DNA of 64,000 bases from TMP-24 sp046348855 (GTDB lineage Bacteria > Pseudomonadota > Alphaproteobacteria > Rhodobacterales > Rhodobacteraceae): positions 1 through 64,000 of the forward strand of contig JAXMDK010000017.1 of the NCBI GenBank assembly GCA_046348855.1, given 5' to 3'. The notes under the pieces are model-generated. The model was not told where the DNA came from. It saw only the letters and a list, made by a program, of their open reading frames with translations, and did no database searches. Each line of letters opens with the position of its first letter. Positions within the stretch are counted from its first letter, which is position 1. Of this stretch, positions 16,363 to 25,186 are shown one piece after another. The translations under genes and the position numbers were made by a program.

Positions 16363-17121
16363 GTGACCAGTCATTTCGAGACGCCGGAAGGGCGGCGGAT
16401 TGCCTATGACCGGACCCAGGGTGCCGGGCCGGGCGTGGTGTTCCTTGGCGGCTTCAAGTCGGACAAGGATGGCACCAAGGCGCTGGCGCTGGAGGCTTGG
16501 GCAAAGGCGCGCGGCCGGGCCTTCCTGCGGTTCGACTATTCCGGGCACGGCCAGTCGTCGGGGGATTTCCTCGATGGCAGCATCGGTGACTGGCTGGCCG
16601 ATGCGCGGGCGGTGGTGGAAGGATTGACCGAGGGGCCGCAGGTGCTGGTCGGGTCGAGCATGGGTGGATGGATCTCGCTCCTGCTGGCGCGGGCGCTGCC
16701 CGACCGGGTGCGCGGGCTCGTGACCGTGGCGGCGGCGCCGGATTTCACCGAGGATCTGATGTGGGCGGGCTTTTCCGACGCCCAGCGGCGGACCCTGGCG
16801 GACGCGGGGCAGGTGGCGCTGCCGTCGGACTATTCCGACGCGCCCTATGTCATTACCCGCCGGCTGATCGAGGATGGACGGCGGCATCTGGTGCTGCAGT
16901 CACCACTGCAGCTGCCCTTTCCCGTCCGGTTCCTGCAGGGGACGGCGGATGCCGACGTGCCGGTCGCGGTGGCCCAGAGGCTTCTGGACCATGCCGAAGG
17001 GCCGGACATCCGGCTGACGCTGGTGAAGGGTGCCGACCACCGCTTTTCGACGCCGGCCTGCCTGCGGCTGATCGAGGCGGCGGTCGAAGATGTCTCGTCT
17101 GGGCCGGACGACGCGGCCTAA
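16363..17121 (+). CDS. alpha/beta hydrolase, ABHD10-like thioesterase/esterase
   Basis: A 252-residue soluble hydrolase. The nucleophile elbow is GSSMGG, preceded by RFDYSGHGQSSGDF with the oxyanion-region HG motif, and the catalytic Asp and His are expected at GTADADVPV and GADHRFS near the C-terminus. The short lid and F-D-Y-S-G-H-G-x-S signature resemble ABHD10/acyl-protein thioesterase-like and carboxylesterase members common in alphaproteobacteria. GTG 16363 is used because GGGGAG lies 7 nt upstream and no ATG fits. The substrate is unknown. It converges on phaZ. Confidence 0.85.
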   Translation: MTSHFETPEGRRIAYDRTQGAGPGVVFLGGFKSDKDGTKALALEAWAKARGRAFLRFDYSGHGQSSGDFLDGSIGDWLADARAVVEGLTEGPQVLVGSSMGGWISLLLARALPDRVRGLVTVAAAPDFTEDLMWAGFSDAQRRTLADAGQVALPSDYSDAPYVITRRLIEDGRRHLVLQSPLQLPFPVRFLQGTADADVPVAVAQRLLDHAEGPDIRLTLVKGADHRFSTPACLRLIEAAVEDVSSGPDDAA

Positions 17122-17144
17122 GCCTTTCGCGGCGGCGGCGGGCG

Positions 17145-18416
17145 TCAGACGGCGCGGATACCGACGCGGCCCTTGGGCCGTTCGCTGCCGGCGTTGCGGT
17201 CGATGAAGCCCAGGACCAGCGGGCGGATGTTGTTGCGCCAGCTTTTGCCGGCGAAGATGCCGTAATGGCCGGCCTCCGGTTCCAGGTGGCTGGCCTTCAT
17301 CCGGTCGGGCAGGCCGGTCAGCAGGTCGAGCGCCGCGCGGCACTGGCCGGGGGCGGAAATGTCATCCTTTTCGCCTTCGACGACCTTCACCGCCACCTGG
17401 GTGATCTTGGCGATGTCCACCCGCTTGCCGGCAACCGAGAAGCTGTTGGTGGCGATTTCGCGTTTCTTGAACACGCGCGAGACGGTCGACAGGTAGAATT
17501 CGGCGGTCATGTCCATGACCGAGAGATATTCGTCGTAGAAACGGTTGTGCTTGTCGCGCTCGGAGGCTTCGCCGCGGGCGGCGCGGACGATCTGGTCGCG
17601 GAAGGCGGTGGCGTGGGTTTCGGCGTTCATCGAGATGAACGAGGCCAGTTGAAGAAGCCCCGGATAGACCGACCGCCCGGCGCCGGCATATTTGAAGCCG
17701 ACCTGCTGGATCGCCAGATGTTCGAGCTGGCCCATGGTCAGCCGGCGGCCGAAGTCGGTGACATCGGTGGGGGCGGCGTCGGGGTCGACGGGCCCGCCGA
17801 TCAGGGTGAGGGTGCGTGGCTGGGCATCGGGGTCTTCCTCGGCCAGGTAGGCCGTAGCGGCCAGCGTCAGCGGCACCGGCTGGCAGATCGCCACGACATT
17901 GATGTCGGGCCCGAGGTGGCGCATGAAGTCAACGATGTAGAGCGTGTAATCTTCGACATCGAACTTGCCTTCGCTGACCGGAATGTCGCGGGCATTCTTC
18001 CAGTCGGTCACATAGACTTCGCAGTCGGGCAGGAGCGATGCGACGGTCGAACGCAAGAGTGTGGCATAATGGCCCGACATCGGCGCGACCAGCAGCACCC
18101 GGCGCGCCATCGGTTCGCGCCCCGACACGCGGAAATGGATGAGATCGCCGAAAGGCCGGGTGACCAGTGTTTCGACGGTGACGATCAGGTCGCGGCCGTC
18201 GGCGCCGACCACGGTGCGGATGCCCCAGTCAGGCTTGATGACCATGCGGGCGAACGACCGTTCGGTGATCCGGCCCCAGGCCGACATGACCTTGAACGCC
18301 GGATGCGGCACCAGCCCCCAGACCGGGTAGGAGGCCATGGCCCGCGCCGAGGCGCCCAGCCATTCGTTGGTGTTGCGGACGGTTTCCATCCAGTCGTAGG
18401 TCAACATGCCCTTCAT
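17145..18416 (-). CDS. phaZ: intracellular polyhydroxyalkanoate depolymerase
   Basis: A 423-residue intracellular (i-type) PHB depolymerase that mobilises native storage granules. The nucleophile region is VVAICQPVPLTLAA with Cys179, the position of the catalytic cysteine known from Ralstonia PhaZ1, and a C-terminal EAGHYGIFAGKSWR carries the expected His. The N-terminus MLTYDWMETVRN is family-typical. ATG 18416 was chosen (GAGGGGC upstream); 18407 is also possible. It is divergent from phaC with a 98-bp shared control region containing a PhaR-type operator. The family lacks a signal peptide, as seen here. Confidence 0.93.
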   Translation of the reverse strand: MKGMLTYDWMETVRNTNEWLGASARAMASYPVWGLVPHPAFKVMSAWGRITERSFARMVIKPDWGIRTVVGADGRDLIVTVETLVTRPFGDLIHFRVSGREPMARRVLLVAPMSGHYATLLRSTVASLLPDCEVYVTDWKNARDIPVSEGKFDVEDYTLYIVDFMRHLGPDINVVAICQPVPLTLAATAYLAEEDPDAQPRTLTLIGGPVDPDAAPTDVTDFGRRLTMGQLEHLAIQQVGFKYAGAGRSVYPGLLQLASFISMNAETHATAFRDQIVRAARGEASERDKHNRFYDEYLSVMDMTAEFYLSTVSRVFKKREIATNSFSVAGKRVDIAKITQVAVKVVEGEKDDISAPGQCRAALDLLTGLPDRMKASHLEPEAGHYGIFAGKSWRNNIRPLVLGFIDRNAGSERPKGRVGIRAV

Positions 18417-18480
18417 ACCGCGCCCCTCGTCCAAACAACGCCAGAATCGCCGCTTTTCCGAATGGCGCAGCGCGGCTATG

Positions 18481-18491
18481 CTGCAGTGCAG
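18481..18491. promoter_or_regulatory. PhaR operator in the phaZ-phaC control region
   Basis: CTGCAGTGCAG fits the PhaR recognition rule CTGC-N3-GCAG established for Paracoccus PhaR. It overlaps the end of a possible phaC -10 (TATGCT, 18477-18482, with TTTTCC 17 bp upstream) and lies 24 bp before the phaC start, well placed for repression of phaC. Confidence 0.65.
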
Positions 18492-18514
18492 GACAGTAGG
18501 GGGGATTTGTTAAT

Positions 18515-20305
18515 ATGACAACAAAAGTTACGAACTCCCCGGCAAGCCTCGAGAATCTCAACGCCAATCTGGCCCGGATCGAGGATTTGTCGCAGCGCCT
18601 CGTTGCTGCGATTGCGCAAAAACGGCCGCCGAACCCGTCGCTGGAAGGGCCGGGGCCGGAACTTCTGTCCAAGGCCGCGACGGCCTGGTGGACGGCCGCG
18701 CTGCGCGACCCGGCCCGGCTGATCGAACAGCAGGCGGCCTATTGGGGGCAGGCGCTGCAGCACTATGTCGAGGCGCAGAAGGCCCTGTCCGAGGGGATGG
18801 AGGCGCCCGCCGATCCGACCCCGAAGGACCGCCGCTTCGCCAATCCGCTGTGGCAGACGCATCCCTATTTCAACTTCGTCAAGCAGCAGTATCTGCGCAA
18901 CGTCGAGGCGATGGAACGGGCCGTGCAGGGGCTGGAGGGGCTGGAGCCGCAGGATCAGCGGCGCGTGGAATATTTCGCCAGCCAGATCATGGACCTGATC
19001 GCGCCGACGAACTTTCTGGCGACCAACCCGGACGCGCTGGAAAAGGCCGTGGCGACCGAGGGCGAGAGCCTGGTCCGCGGGCTGGAAAACCTGGTGCGCG
19101 ACATCGAATCCAATAAGGGCGACCTGATCGTGACGCTGGCGGATCGCGGCGCCTTCCAGGTGGGCGGCAACATCGCCACGACCGAGGGCAAGGTGGTGTT
19201 CCGCAACCGTCTGCTGGAGTTGATCCAGTATGCGCCGACCACGGAAAAGGTTCACGCCCTGCCGGTGGTGATCTTTCCGCCGTGGATCAACAAGTTCTAC
19301 ATCCTTGACCTGAAGCCGCAGAATTCGTTGATCAAATGGATCGTCGACCAGGGGTTCACGCTGTTCGTTGCCAGCTGGAAGAACCCCGATGCCAGCTATG
19401 CCGAAGTGGGCATGGACGATTATGTCGAGGATGGTTTCCTGGCCGCGATCCGCGAGATCAAGGCGATCACCGGGCAGGACAAGGTGAATGCGGTGGGTTA
19501 CTGCATCGCCGGGACCACCCTGTCGCTGACGCTGGCACTGATGAGGCAGCGGGGCGACAAGTCGGTGAACGCGGCGACCTTCTTCACCACGCTGACCGAT
19601 TTTTCCGATCCCGGCGAGGTTGGGGTGTTCCTCGATGATGATTTCGTCGACGGGATCGAGGCAGAGTGCCGGGCGGCCGGCTATCTGGACAAGTTCTTCA
19701 TGGCCCGGACCTTTTCGTTCCTGCGGGCCAACGACCTGATCTACGGCCCGGCGATCAAGAGCTACATGATGGGCGAGGCGCCGCCGGCGTTCGATCTGCT
19801 GTTCTGGAATGGCGATGGCACCAACCTGCCGTCGCGGATGGCGGTCGAATATTTGCGCGGCCTGTGCCAGGGCGACGGGCTGGCCAAGGGGACCTTCTCG
19901 ATCTGCGGCCACAGGGTTTCGCTGAAGGACGTCAAGGTCCCGCTCTGCGCCATCGCCTGCGAGACCGACCATATCGCCCCCTGGCGGGCCTCGTTCGCTG
20001 GCATCCGCCAGATGGGATCGAAGGACAAGACCTTCGTCCTGGCCCAGTCCGGTCACATTGCCGGGATCGTCAGCCCGCCCGGCCGCGACAAATACGGTCA
20101 CTACACCAGCACCGCGCCGATCGAGGATGTCGACCGCTGGAAAGCGGCGGCCGAACTGCACAAAGGCAGCTGGTGGCCGCTGTGGGGCGCCTGGCTGGCC
20201 GAACGGTCGGGCAAGAAGGTCGCTGCGCGGGTTCCCGGCGCGGGCGTCCATCCCGCTCTGGGTGCGGCCCCCGGAACCTATGTCACCGAGGTGCCAGACA
20301 CCTAA
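18515..20305 (+). CDS. phaC: class I polyhydroxyalkanoate synthase
   Basis: A 596-residue PHA polymerase that condenses (R)-3-hydroxyacyl-CoA on granule surfaces. The lipase-like box is VGYCIAGTTL with the nucleophile Cys330; the partner Asp is in CETDHIAPW (D485) and the His in SGHIAGIV (H514). The conserved NPLWQTHPYFNFVKQQYL lies at 110-127 and PPWINKFYILDL at 255-266. No phaE is present and the length fits class I (short-chain monomers, mainly 3-hydroxybutyrate). It is followed by phaP and phaR, a standard Rhodobacterales order. Confidence 0.96.
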   Translation: MTTKVTNSPASLENLNANLARIEDLSQRLVAAIAQKRPPNPSLEGPGPELLSKAATAWWTAALRDPARLIEQQAAYWGQALQHYVEAQKALSEGMEAPADPTPKDRRFANPLWQTHPYFNFVKQQYLRNVEAMERAVQGLEGLEPQDQRRVEYFASQIMDLIAPTNFLATNPDALEKAVATEGESLVRGLENLVRDIESNKGDLIVTLADRGAFQVGGNIATTEGKVVFRNRLLELIQYAPTTEKVHALPVVIFPPWINKFYILDLKPQNSLIKWIVDQGFTLFVASWKNPDASYAEVGMDDYVEDGFLAAIREIKAITGQDKVNAVGYCIAGTTLSLTLALMRQRGDKSVNAATFFTTLTDFSDPGEVGVFLDDDFVDGIEAECRAAGYLDKFFMARTFSFLRANDLIYGPAIKSYMMGEAPPAFDLLFWNGDGTNLPSRMAVEYLRGLCQGDGLAKGTFSICGHRVSLKDVKVPLCAIACETDHIAPWRASFAGIRQMGSKDKTFVLAQSGHIAGIVSPPGRDKYGHYTSTAPIEDVDRWKAAAELHKGSWWPLWGAWLAERSGKKVAARVPGAGVHPALGAAPGTYVTEVPDT

Positions 20306-20327
20306 TATGGGCAGCCGCCGGAATTTT

Positions 20328-20378
20328 TTCTGCATCGCAGCAATAACACTTGAAATGCTGCGATGCAGAATGTATCTA
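20328..20378 (+). promoter_or_regulatory. phaP promoter with paired PhaR operators
   Basis: Two CTGC-N3-GCAG sites, CTGCATCGCAG (20330-20340) and CTGCGATGCAG (20358-20368), form an exact 15-bp inverted repeat (20328-20342 against 20356-20370). TTGAAA (20350-20355) and TATCTA (20373-20378) are 17 bp apart, so the second operator lies inside the promoter spacer. PhaR bound here should block phasin transcription until granules titrate it away, the mechanism known in Paracoccus. Confidence 0.85.
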
Positions 20379-20424
20379 TGCGGCATAGCGATACGGGCAT
20401 GACCCGCTGATCAGGAGAAATGAA

Positions 20425-20874
20425 ATGGCCAAGACCCAAGACTTCACCAAAGTCATGCAGGACATGATGCAGGCTTTCCCGTTCGACGCCTCGGCCGCCC
20501 AGGGCGCGTTCAAGACCTCGGCCGCCTTCGGCGAGAAGCTGACCAAAGTGGCGCTGGAAGCCGCTGAAAAGTCGAACGAGATCTCGGCCAAATGGGCCAA
20601 GGACACTCTCTCGCGCGTCGGCACTCTTGCCAAGGTCAAGGAAGAACCCTCGGACTACACCAAGGCGTTCAGCGACTTCGCCTCGGCCGCCGCCGAAATG
20701 GCCGCCGAAAACCTGGCCGCCTTCGCCGAAGTGGCCAAGAAAGTCCAGATGGACACCGTCGAGCTGATGCTGGCCACCGGCAAGACCGCTTCGGAAGATG
20801 CCGCCGCTGCCGTGCAGAAGGCGACCGCCGAAGTGACCAACGTCGCCAAGAAAGCGGCCGCTGCCGCGAAGTGA
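20425..20874 (+). CDS. phaP: phasin (PHA granule-associated protein)
   Basis: A 149-residue, Ala/Lys/Glu-rich, fully helical amphipathic protein of the phasin_2 family that coats PHA granules and controls their number and size. It opens MAKTQDFTKVMQDMMQAFPFD; heptad-like patterns run through most of the length, and it ends in an Ala/Lys-rich tail (VAKKAAAAAK). It is preceded by AGGAG about 8 nt upstream of the ATG. It is controlled by the paired PhaR operators and closed by an intrinsic terminator. Confidence 0.93.
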   Translation: MAKTQDFTKVMQDMMQAFPFDASAAQGAFKTSAAFGEKLTKVALEAAEKSNEISAKWAKDTLSRVGTLAKVKEEPSDYTKAFSDFASAAAEMAAENLAAFAEVAKKVQMDTVELMLATGKTASEDAAAAVQKATAEVTNVAKKAAAAAK

Positions 20875-20923
20875 TGCGGTGAAGTGACGTGGGGCCGGGT
20901 TCCTCCCGCCCGGTTCTGACTGT

Positions 20924-20949
20924 GGCGGCCCCCGCGGGGGCCGCCTTTT
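20924..20949 (+). terminator. intrinsic terminator of phaP
   Basis: The perfect inverted repeat GGCGGCCCCCG/CGGGGGCCGCC (20924-20945) is followed by TTTTCTTTG. It separates abundant phaP transcription from phaR. Confidence 0.85.
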
Positions 20950-21020
20950 CTTTGTTGTGTTTTGCGCCCGCAGCTTAATCTGCCGCAGCGCCAAAAAGCG
21001 ATGACTCCCGGGAGGAACCG

Positions 21021-21587
21021 ATGGCTGACGAGACCAAGCCCTTGCTGATCAAGCGCTATGCCAGCCGGCGGCTCTACAACACCGAAACCAGCGATTACGT
21101 GACGCTTGAGGACATCGCCGCCTTCATCCGCGACGGGCGCGAGGTGCAGATCGTCGACCTGAAGACCGGCGACGACCTGACGCGGCAATACCTTCTGCAG
21201 ATCATCGCCGAACATGAAAGCCGGGGTGAAAGCGTGCTGCCGGTCGACGTGCTGACCGACCTGGTGCGCAGCTATGCCACCAGCGCGCAAAGCGTGGTGC
21301 CGCAGTTCCTGGCGGCCAGCTTCGAAATGCTGCGCAGTGGCCAGTCGAAGATGATGGAACAACTGGCCCAGTTGCCCAACCCGATGGCCTCGATGCCGGG
21401 GTTCGAGGCGCTGCAGCGCCAGCAGCAGGCGTTCCTCAAGACGATGATGGGCGGCTTTGCCGGCTCGTCGGGTCCCGCCGCCGACGAGGAGGAGGTCAAG
21501 CCAAAGGCCAAGTCGCGCGACGAGGATGACCTGGCCGCGATCAAGAAGCAGTTGGCCGAACTTCAGTCGAAACTCTCCAAGCTCTGA
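21021..21587 (+). CDS. phaR: polyhydroxyalkanoate synthesis repressor PhaR
   Basis: A 188-residue regulator with the PHB_acc_N DNA-binding domain (IKRYASRRLYNTETSDYVTL, about 10-29) and the following PHB accumulation domain (ILPVDVLTDLVR-type, here VLPVDVLTDLVRSY). The C-terminus is Gln/Met-rich then charged, ending in a short coiled segment. PhaR binds both CTGC-N3-GCAG DNA and PHA granules, so it derepresses phaP when polymer accumulates. Matching operators lie in front of phaC and phaP in this window. GGAGGAACC precedes the ATG. Confidence 0.95.
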   Translation: MADETKPLLIKRYASRRLYNTETSDYVTLEDIAAFIRDGREVQIVDLKTGDDLTRQYLLQIIAEHESRGESVLPVDVLTDLVRSYATSAQSVVPQFLAASFEMLRSGQSKMMEQLAQLPNPMASMPGFEALQRQQQAFLKTMMGGFAGSSGPAADEEEVKPKAKSRDEDDLAAIKKQLAELQSKLSKL

Positions 21588-21610
21588 CCGCCGGACCGGG
21601 GCGGGCAACG

Positions 21611-22564
21611 ATGACCGAAGCATCGGGGCGGGTCACGCTGTGGGCGATCGAGGCGTTTCTGGCCGTCGCCGACGAAGGCACGGTGCAGGGCGCAGCACGG
21701 CGGCTGAACGCCTCGGCCTCGGCGATCAGCCAGCAGATTTCGGCGCTGGAACAGGCGCTGGGTGCGGTGCTGCTCGACCGGGCGCAAAGGCCGCTGCGGC
21801 TGACGGTGGCTGGCCAGACCTTTTGCCGCCATGCCCGCGCCATCGTGAACGAACTGGCCGCCGCCCGCGCCGCCATCGGACTGGGCGGGCTGTCGGGGCT
21901 GGCCAGTTTCCGGCTGGGGTTGATCGAGGATTTCGAGGCCGGCCTGACCCCGCGGCTGCTGTCGGACCTGGCGCACGAATGGCCGCAATGCCAGTTCCTG
22001 CTGGAAACCGGGCCGAGCCACCGTCTGCACGAGGCGATCGCCGCCCGCACGCTGGACCTGATCGTCGCGGCCGACCTTGGCCTGGGATCGGATGGTCTGG
22101 AAGTGCACCGGGTTCTGGAGGAGCCGTTTGTCGCGGTCCTGCCGAAGGGGCAGGGGGCGCGGCCGTTCGATCCGGCCCTGCCGCTGATCCTTTACACCTC
22201 GCGCCATCATATGGGCCGCCAGATCGCCGATGCGCTGGCCCACCAGCCGGCGCGGACGACGCATCGCTTCGAACTGGACAGTTATGCCTCGATCATGGCG
22301 ATGGTCGCGGCGGGAACGGGCTGGACGATCCTGACGCCGCTGGCGGTCCTGCATGCCGAACGGTTTCGCACCCGGATCGAGCTGGAACCCTTGCCGTTCC
22401 ACCTGTCGCGCCAGATCGCCCTGACGGCGCGGCGCGACGTCCTGGCCGGGATGCCGGCCGAGATCGCCGGGCGGCTGCGGGTCCTGCTGGGCGAGATGAT
22501 CGTGGCGCCGGTGCTGGCCGACCATCCGTGGATGAAGGACAGCCTGCGGGTTCTTCCGGGCTGA
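21611..22564 (+). CDS. LysR-family transcriptional regulator
   Basis: A 317-residue LysR-type regulator: winged helix-turn-helix in the first ~65 residues (AIEAFLAVADEGTVQGAARR then SASAISQQISALEQALG) and a type-2 periplasmic-binding-like effector domain (about 95-300). It lies 23 bp after phaR but faces the polyamine-type cluster to its right, ending 15 bp from the converging aminotransferase gene. A role in regulating that cluster is plausible from position only; the ligand is unknown. Confidence 0.88.
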   Translation: MTEASGRVTLWAIEAFLAVADEGTVQGAARRLNASASAISQQISALEQALGAVLLDRAQRPLRLTVAGQTFCRHARAIVNELAAARAAIGLGGLSGLASFRLGLIEDFEAGLTPRLLSDLAHEWPQCQFLLETGPSHRLHEAIAARTLDLIVAADLGLGSDGLEVHRVLEEPFVAVLPKGQGARPFDPALPLILYTSRHHMGRQIADALAHQPARTTHRFELDSYASIMAMVAAGTGWTILTPLAVLHAERFRTRIELEPLPFHLSRQIALTARRDVLAGMPAEIAGRLRVLLGEMIVAPVLADHPWMKDSLRVLPG

Positions 22565-22579
22565 GGCCAGGGCGGCCGA

Positions 22580-23791
22580 TCAGGCGGCGTCGGGCCGCGC
22601 CGACTTGACCGCACCCACCGCGCCAAGGATCGCATCGGCGATGAAATCCAGGTCGTGCCGCTTCAGTCGGGCCGGCAGGCGCAGGTCGCCGGTGCGCATC
22701 AGCATGGCGCGGGTCTTGGGCAGGTCGGGCAGGTCGCCGATGAACTTCCAGTTCCAGAAGGCGCGGGCATTGTCCTCCGACAGGCCGAAGATCTGCACGG
22801 TGATCCCGCGCGCCTTGGCGGCATCCTGGAAGGCGCGGGCCTCGGCATCGCTCCACCGGCCCAGCAGGCGGAATTGCAGGCTGTCGGGGGCGCGCTGTTC
22901 CTGGGGCAGGGCGGGCGGCACTTCAAGCCAGTCCGAGCGGTTCAGCCGGTCGGCGACATAATCGTGGTTGGCGCGGCCGCCGGCGACGCGGTCCCAGACC
23001 AGCGGCAGCTGCGGGCGGATGACCGCGGCAGACAGGTTCTGCATCCGCATGTTGTACAAGGGCAGGCGGTTCTGCCAGTGCATGAAGCTGTTCTGCAAAC
23101 CTGCGTGCTTTTTCCAGTTATGTTCGTAGGCGCCCGACATGATGACGCAGCGCGCCGCGATCTCGGGGTCGTCGGTCACGAGAATCCCGCCTTCGCCGGC
23201 ATTGACCAGCTTGTAGGACTGGAACGAGAAACAGCCGACCTTGCCGATGGTGCCGATGTTGTGGCCCTTCCACAGGGTGCCGAGCGAATGGGCCGCATCC
23301 TCGATCACCGGGATGGCGCGTGCGTCGCAGAGCGCCATGATCCGGTCCATATCGGAGGTATGGCCGCGCATGTGGCTGATGAGGACGGCGGCGATGTCGT
23401 CGTCCAGCCGTGCGGCGAAATCGTCCAGGTCGATGCGCAGGTCGGCCCCGACCTCGCACAGAACCGGCACGCAGTCGGCGTGCAGCACCGCCGAAGGCAC
23501 CGCCGCGAAGGTGAAGGCCGGGATCAGGACGCGGGCGCCCCTGGGCAGGTCGAGCGCCTTCAGCGACAGAAACAGCGCCGCCGAACAGGAGGACACCGCC
23601 AGCGCATAGCGCACCCCGAGCAGCACCGCGAATTCCTGTTCCAGAAGCGCCACCGGCGCGCCTTCGGGCGCGGTGTAGCGGAAAAGGTCGCCCGAGGACA
23701 GCAGCCGCTCGATCTCGGCCCGCGCCGCCTCGGGGATGGGTTCGGCGTCGTAGACGTTCGGGGCAGTCCGGGCCAAGGTATCGGGGGCCAT
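22580..23791 (-). CDS. DegT/DnrJ/EryC1-family PLP aminotransferase
   Basis: A 403-residue fold-type I aminotransferase of the DegT/DnrJ/EryC1/StrS group. The PLP lysine is K194 in SFQSYKLVNAGEGG; PVIEDAAHSLG (161-171) supplies the ring-stacking Asp. These enzymes usually aminate keto-sugars or related substrates, which is unexpected next to a glutamylputrescine-type pathway. It is the last gene downstream of the puuB-like gene (83-bp gap). The start is ATG 23791 with GGAAAGG upstream. The actual substrate cannot be inferred, and it may be an independent transcription unit. Confidence 0.85.
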   Translation of the reverse strand: MAPDTLARTAPNVYDAEPIPEAARAEIERLLSSGDLFRYTAPEGAPVALLEQEFAVLLGVRYALAVSSCSAALFLSLKALDLPRGARVLIPAFTFAAVPSAVLHADCVPVLCEVGADLRIDLDDFAARLDDDIAAVLISHMRGHTSDMDRIMALCDARAIPVIEDAAHSLGTLWKGHNIGTIGKVGCFSFQSYKLVNAGEGGILVTDDPEIAARCVIMSGAYEHNWKKHAGLQNSFMHWQNRLPLYNMRMQNLSAAVIRPQLPLVWDRVAGGRANHDYVADRLNRSDWLEVPPALPQEQRAPDSLQFRLLGRWSDAEARAFQDAAKARGITVQIFGLSEDNARAFWNWKFIGDLPDLPKTRAMLMRTGDLRLPARLKRHDLDFIADAILGAVGAVKSARPDAA

Positions 23792-23874
23792 GCGCCACCT
23801 TTCCTGAATGTCACATTCAGCTTTCCTGTAACCGAAACCAACCGCAACTGCCAACGAAATCGTGACAGTCGGCG

Positions 23875-25176
23875 CTAAACCCCCAACCTGTCGCGGAGCG
23901 AATACCAGGTCATCGCTAAGGCTAGCAGCGGCCAGCGCAGGGCGGGTCCGCCGGGGAAGCGGCGGGTGGGCAGCGATGCCATCACGTCGAACCGTTCGGC
24001 CTGACCCGCCGTCGCCTCGGCCAGAAGCCGCCCGGCCAGGGTCGCCAGCGCCACCCCGTGGCCGGAATAGCCCGAGGCCGACAGGACGTTCGGCGCCGGT
24101 CGGGCAAAGCAGGGCATGCGGTTCAGGGTGATCGCCAGCGTGCCGCCCCAGGCATAGTCGATGCGGGTGTCCGCCAGATGCGGATAGACCTCCAGCATCG
24201 GCTTGCGCACCGTCCTGACGATGTCGGGAAAGCGATAGCCATAGCTTTCGCCGCCGCCGAACAGAAGCCGGTTATCCTCGGACAGGCGCCAGTAGTTGAC
24301 GACGAACTTGGTGTCCGCAACCGCCACGTTCTGGCGCAGCACCTCGGCAGCGCGCGGACCCAGTGGCTCGGTAGCGACGATGAAGTTGTTGATCGGCATG
24401 ACGCGGGCGGCGACATGTTCGTCCAGCCCGCCGAGATAGCCGTTGCAGGCCAGGATGACGTGATCGCATTCGACGCGGCCCATGTCGGTCTGGACCACCG
24501 GCCGGGCCCCGTGCTGGATACGGTGCACGGGCGACGTTTCGTAAAGCCGTGCGCCGGCGCGGGCGGCGGCCTGTGCAAGGCCGAGCGCATAGTTCAGCGG
24601 ATGGACATGACCGGCGCCGCGGTCGAGATCGCCGCCGACATAGGCGGGCGACGGCAGGATCGCCTGAAGCCCGTCGCGGTCCAGGGGTTCGATGCGGTCA
24701 TAGCCATAGTCGCGCGCCAGTTTTTCCGCGTAGTCATGGGCGTGGGCGACTTCGGCGGCGGTGCGGCAGGCATGGGCAATGCCTTCGTGGAAGGTGCAGG
24801 GCATCGCGTAGTCGGCAATCAGCGACCGCACCATGCTCACGGCTTCCTGTGACAGGTCCCACAGCCGCCGGGCGTGGTCGCGCCCCAGGGCCTTTTCCAG
24901 CCAGTCCTGGTCCTGCCGCTGGCCGGTCCCGACCTGGCCGCCGTTCCGGCCGGACGCGCCAAAGCCCATCCGGTGCGCCTCGACCACAACGACATCCAGC
25001 CCGCGCTGCGCAAGGTGCAGCGCCGCCGACAGGCCGGTGTAGCCGCCGCCGACGACGCAGACATCGGCGCGCGTCGCGCCTTCGAGTCGGGGAAAGCGGC
25101 CGATGTCGGCGGCGGTCGCGGCATACCAGCTGGCCGGGTATTCGCCCGGCCGGTCGTTCACATAGAGCAGATTCAT
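23875..25176 (-). CDS. puuB: FAD-dependent oxidoreductase, gamma-glutamylputrescine oxidase-like
   Basis: A 433-residue DAO-family flavoprotein. The FAD-binding Rossmann motif VVGGGYTGLSAALHLA lies at about 41-56, followed by the family segment FGASGRNGGQVGTGQR; the C-terminal FAD site is ASGYSGHGVALATLAG. This arrangement matches PuuB, which oxidises gamma-glutamylputrescine to the aldehyde. It begins 10 bp after the upstream glutamine-synthetase-like gene, so they are co-transcribed. The symbol is given by similarity of sequence and context; related enzymes act on other glutamylated amines. Confidence 0.82.
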   Translation of the reverse strand: MNLLYVNDRPGEYPASWYAATAADIGRFPRLEGATRADVCVVGGGYTGLSAALHLAQRGLDVVVVEAHRMGFGASGRNGGQVGTGQRQDQDWLEKALGRDHARRLWDLSQEAVSMVRSLIADYAMPCTFHEGIAHACRTAAEVAHAHDYAEKLARDYGYDRIEPLDRDGLQAILPSPAYVGGDLDRGAGHVHPLNYALGLAQAAARAGARLYETSPVHRIQHGARPVVQTDMGRVECDHVILACNGYLGGLDEHVAARVMPINNFIVATEPLGPRAAEVLRQNVAVADTKFVVNYWRLSEDNRLLFGGGESYGYRFPDIVRTVRKPMLEVYPHLADTRIDYAWGGTLAITLNRMPCFARPAPNVLSASGYSGHGVALATLAGRLLAEATAGQAERFDVMASLPTRRFPGGPALRWPLLALAMTWYSLRDRLGV

Positions 25177-25186
25177 GGCCGCCCCT

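Noticed and set aside
16668..20386. Long open frames opposite phaZ and phaC.
   Set aside because: Products are His/Gly/Arg-rich shadows; phaZ and phaC motifs are unambiguous in the other strand.
22580..23791. Labelling the DegT aminotransferase as PuuE.
   Set aside because: PuuE is a class III aminotransferase; this protein has the DegT/DnrJ lysine motif (SFQSYKLVNAGEGG).
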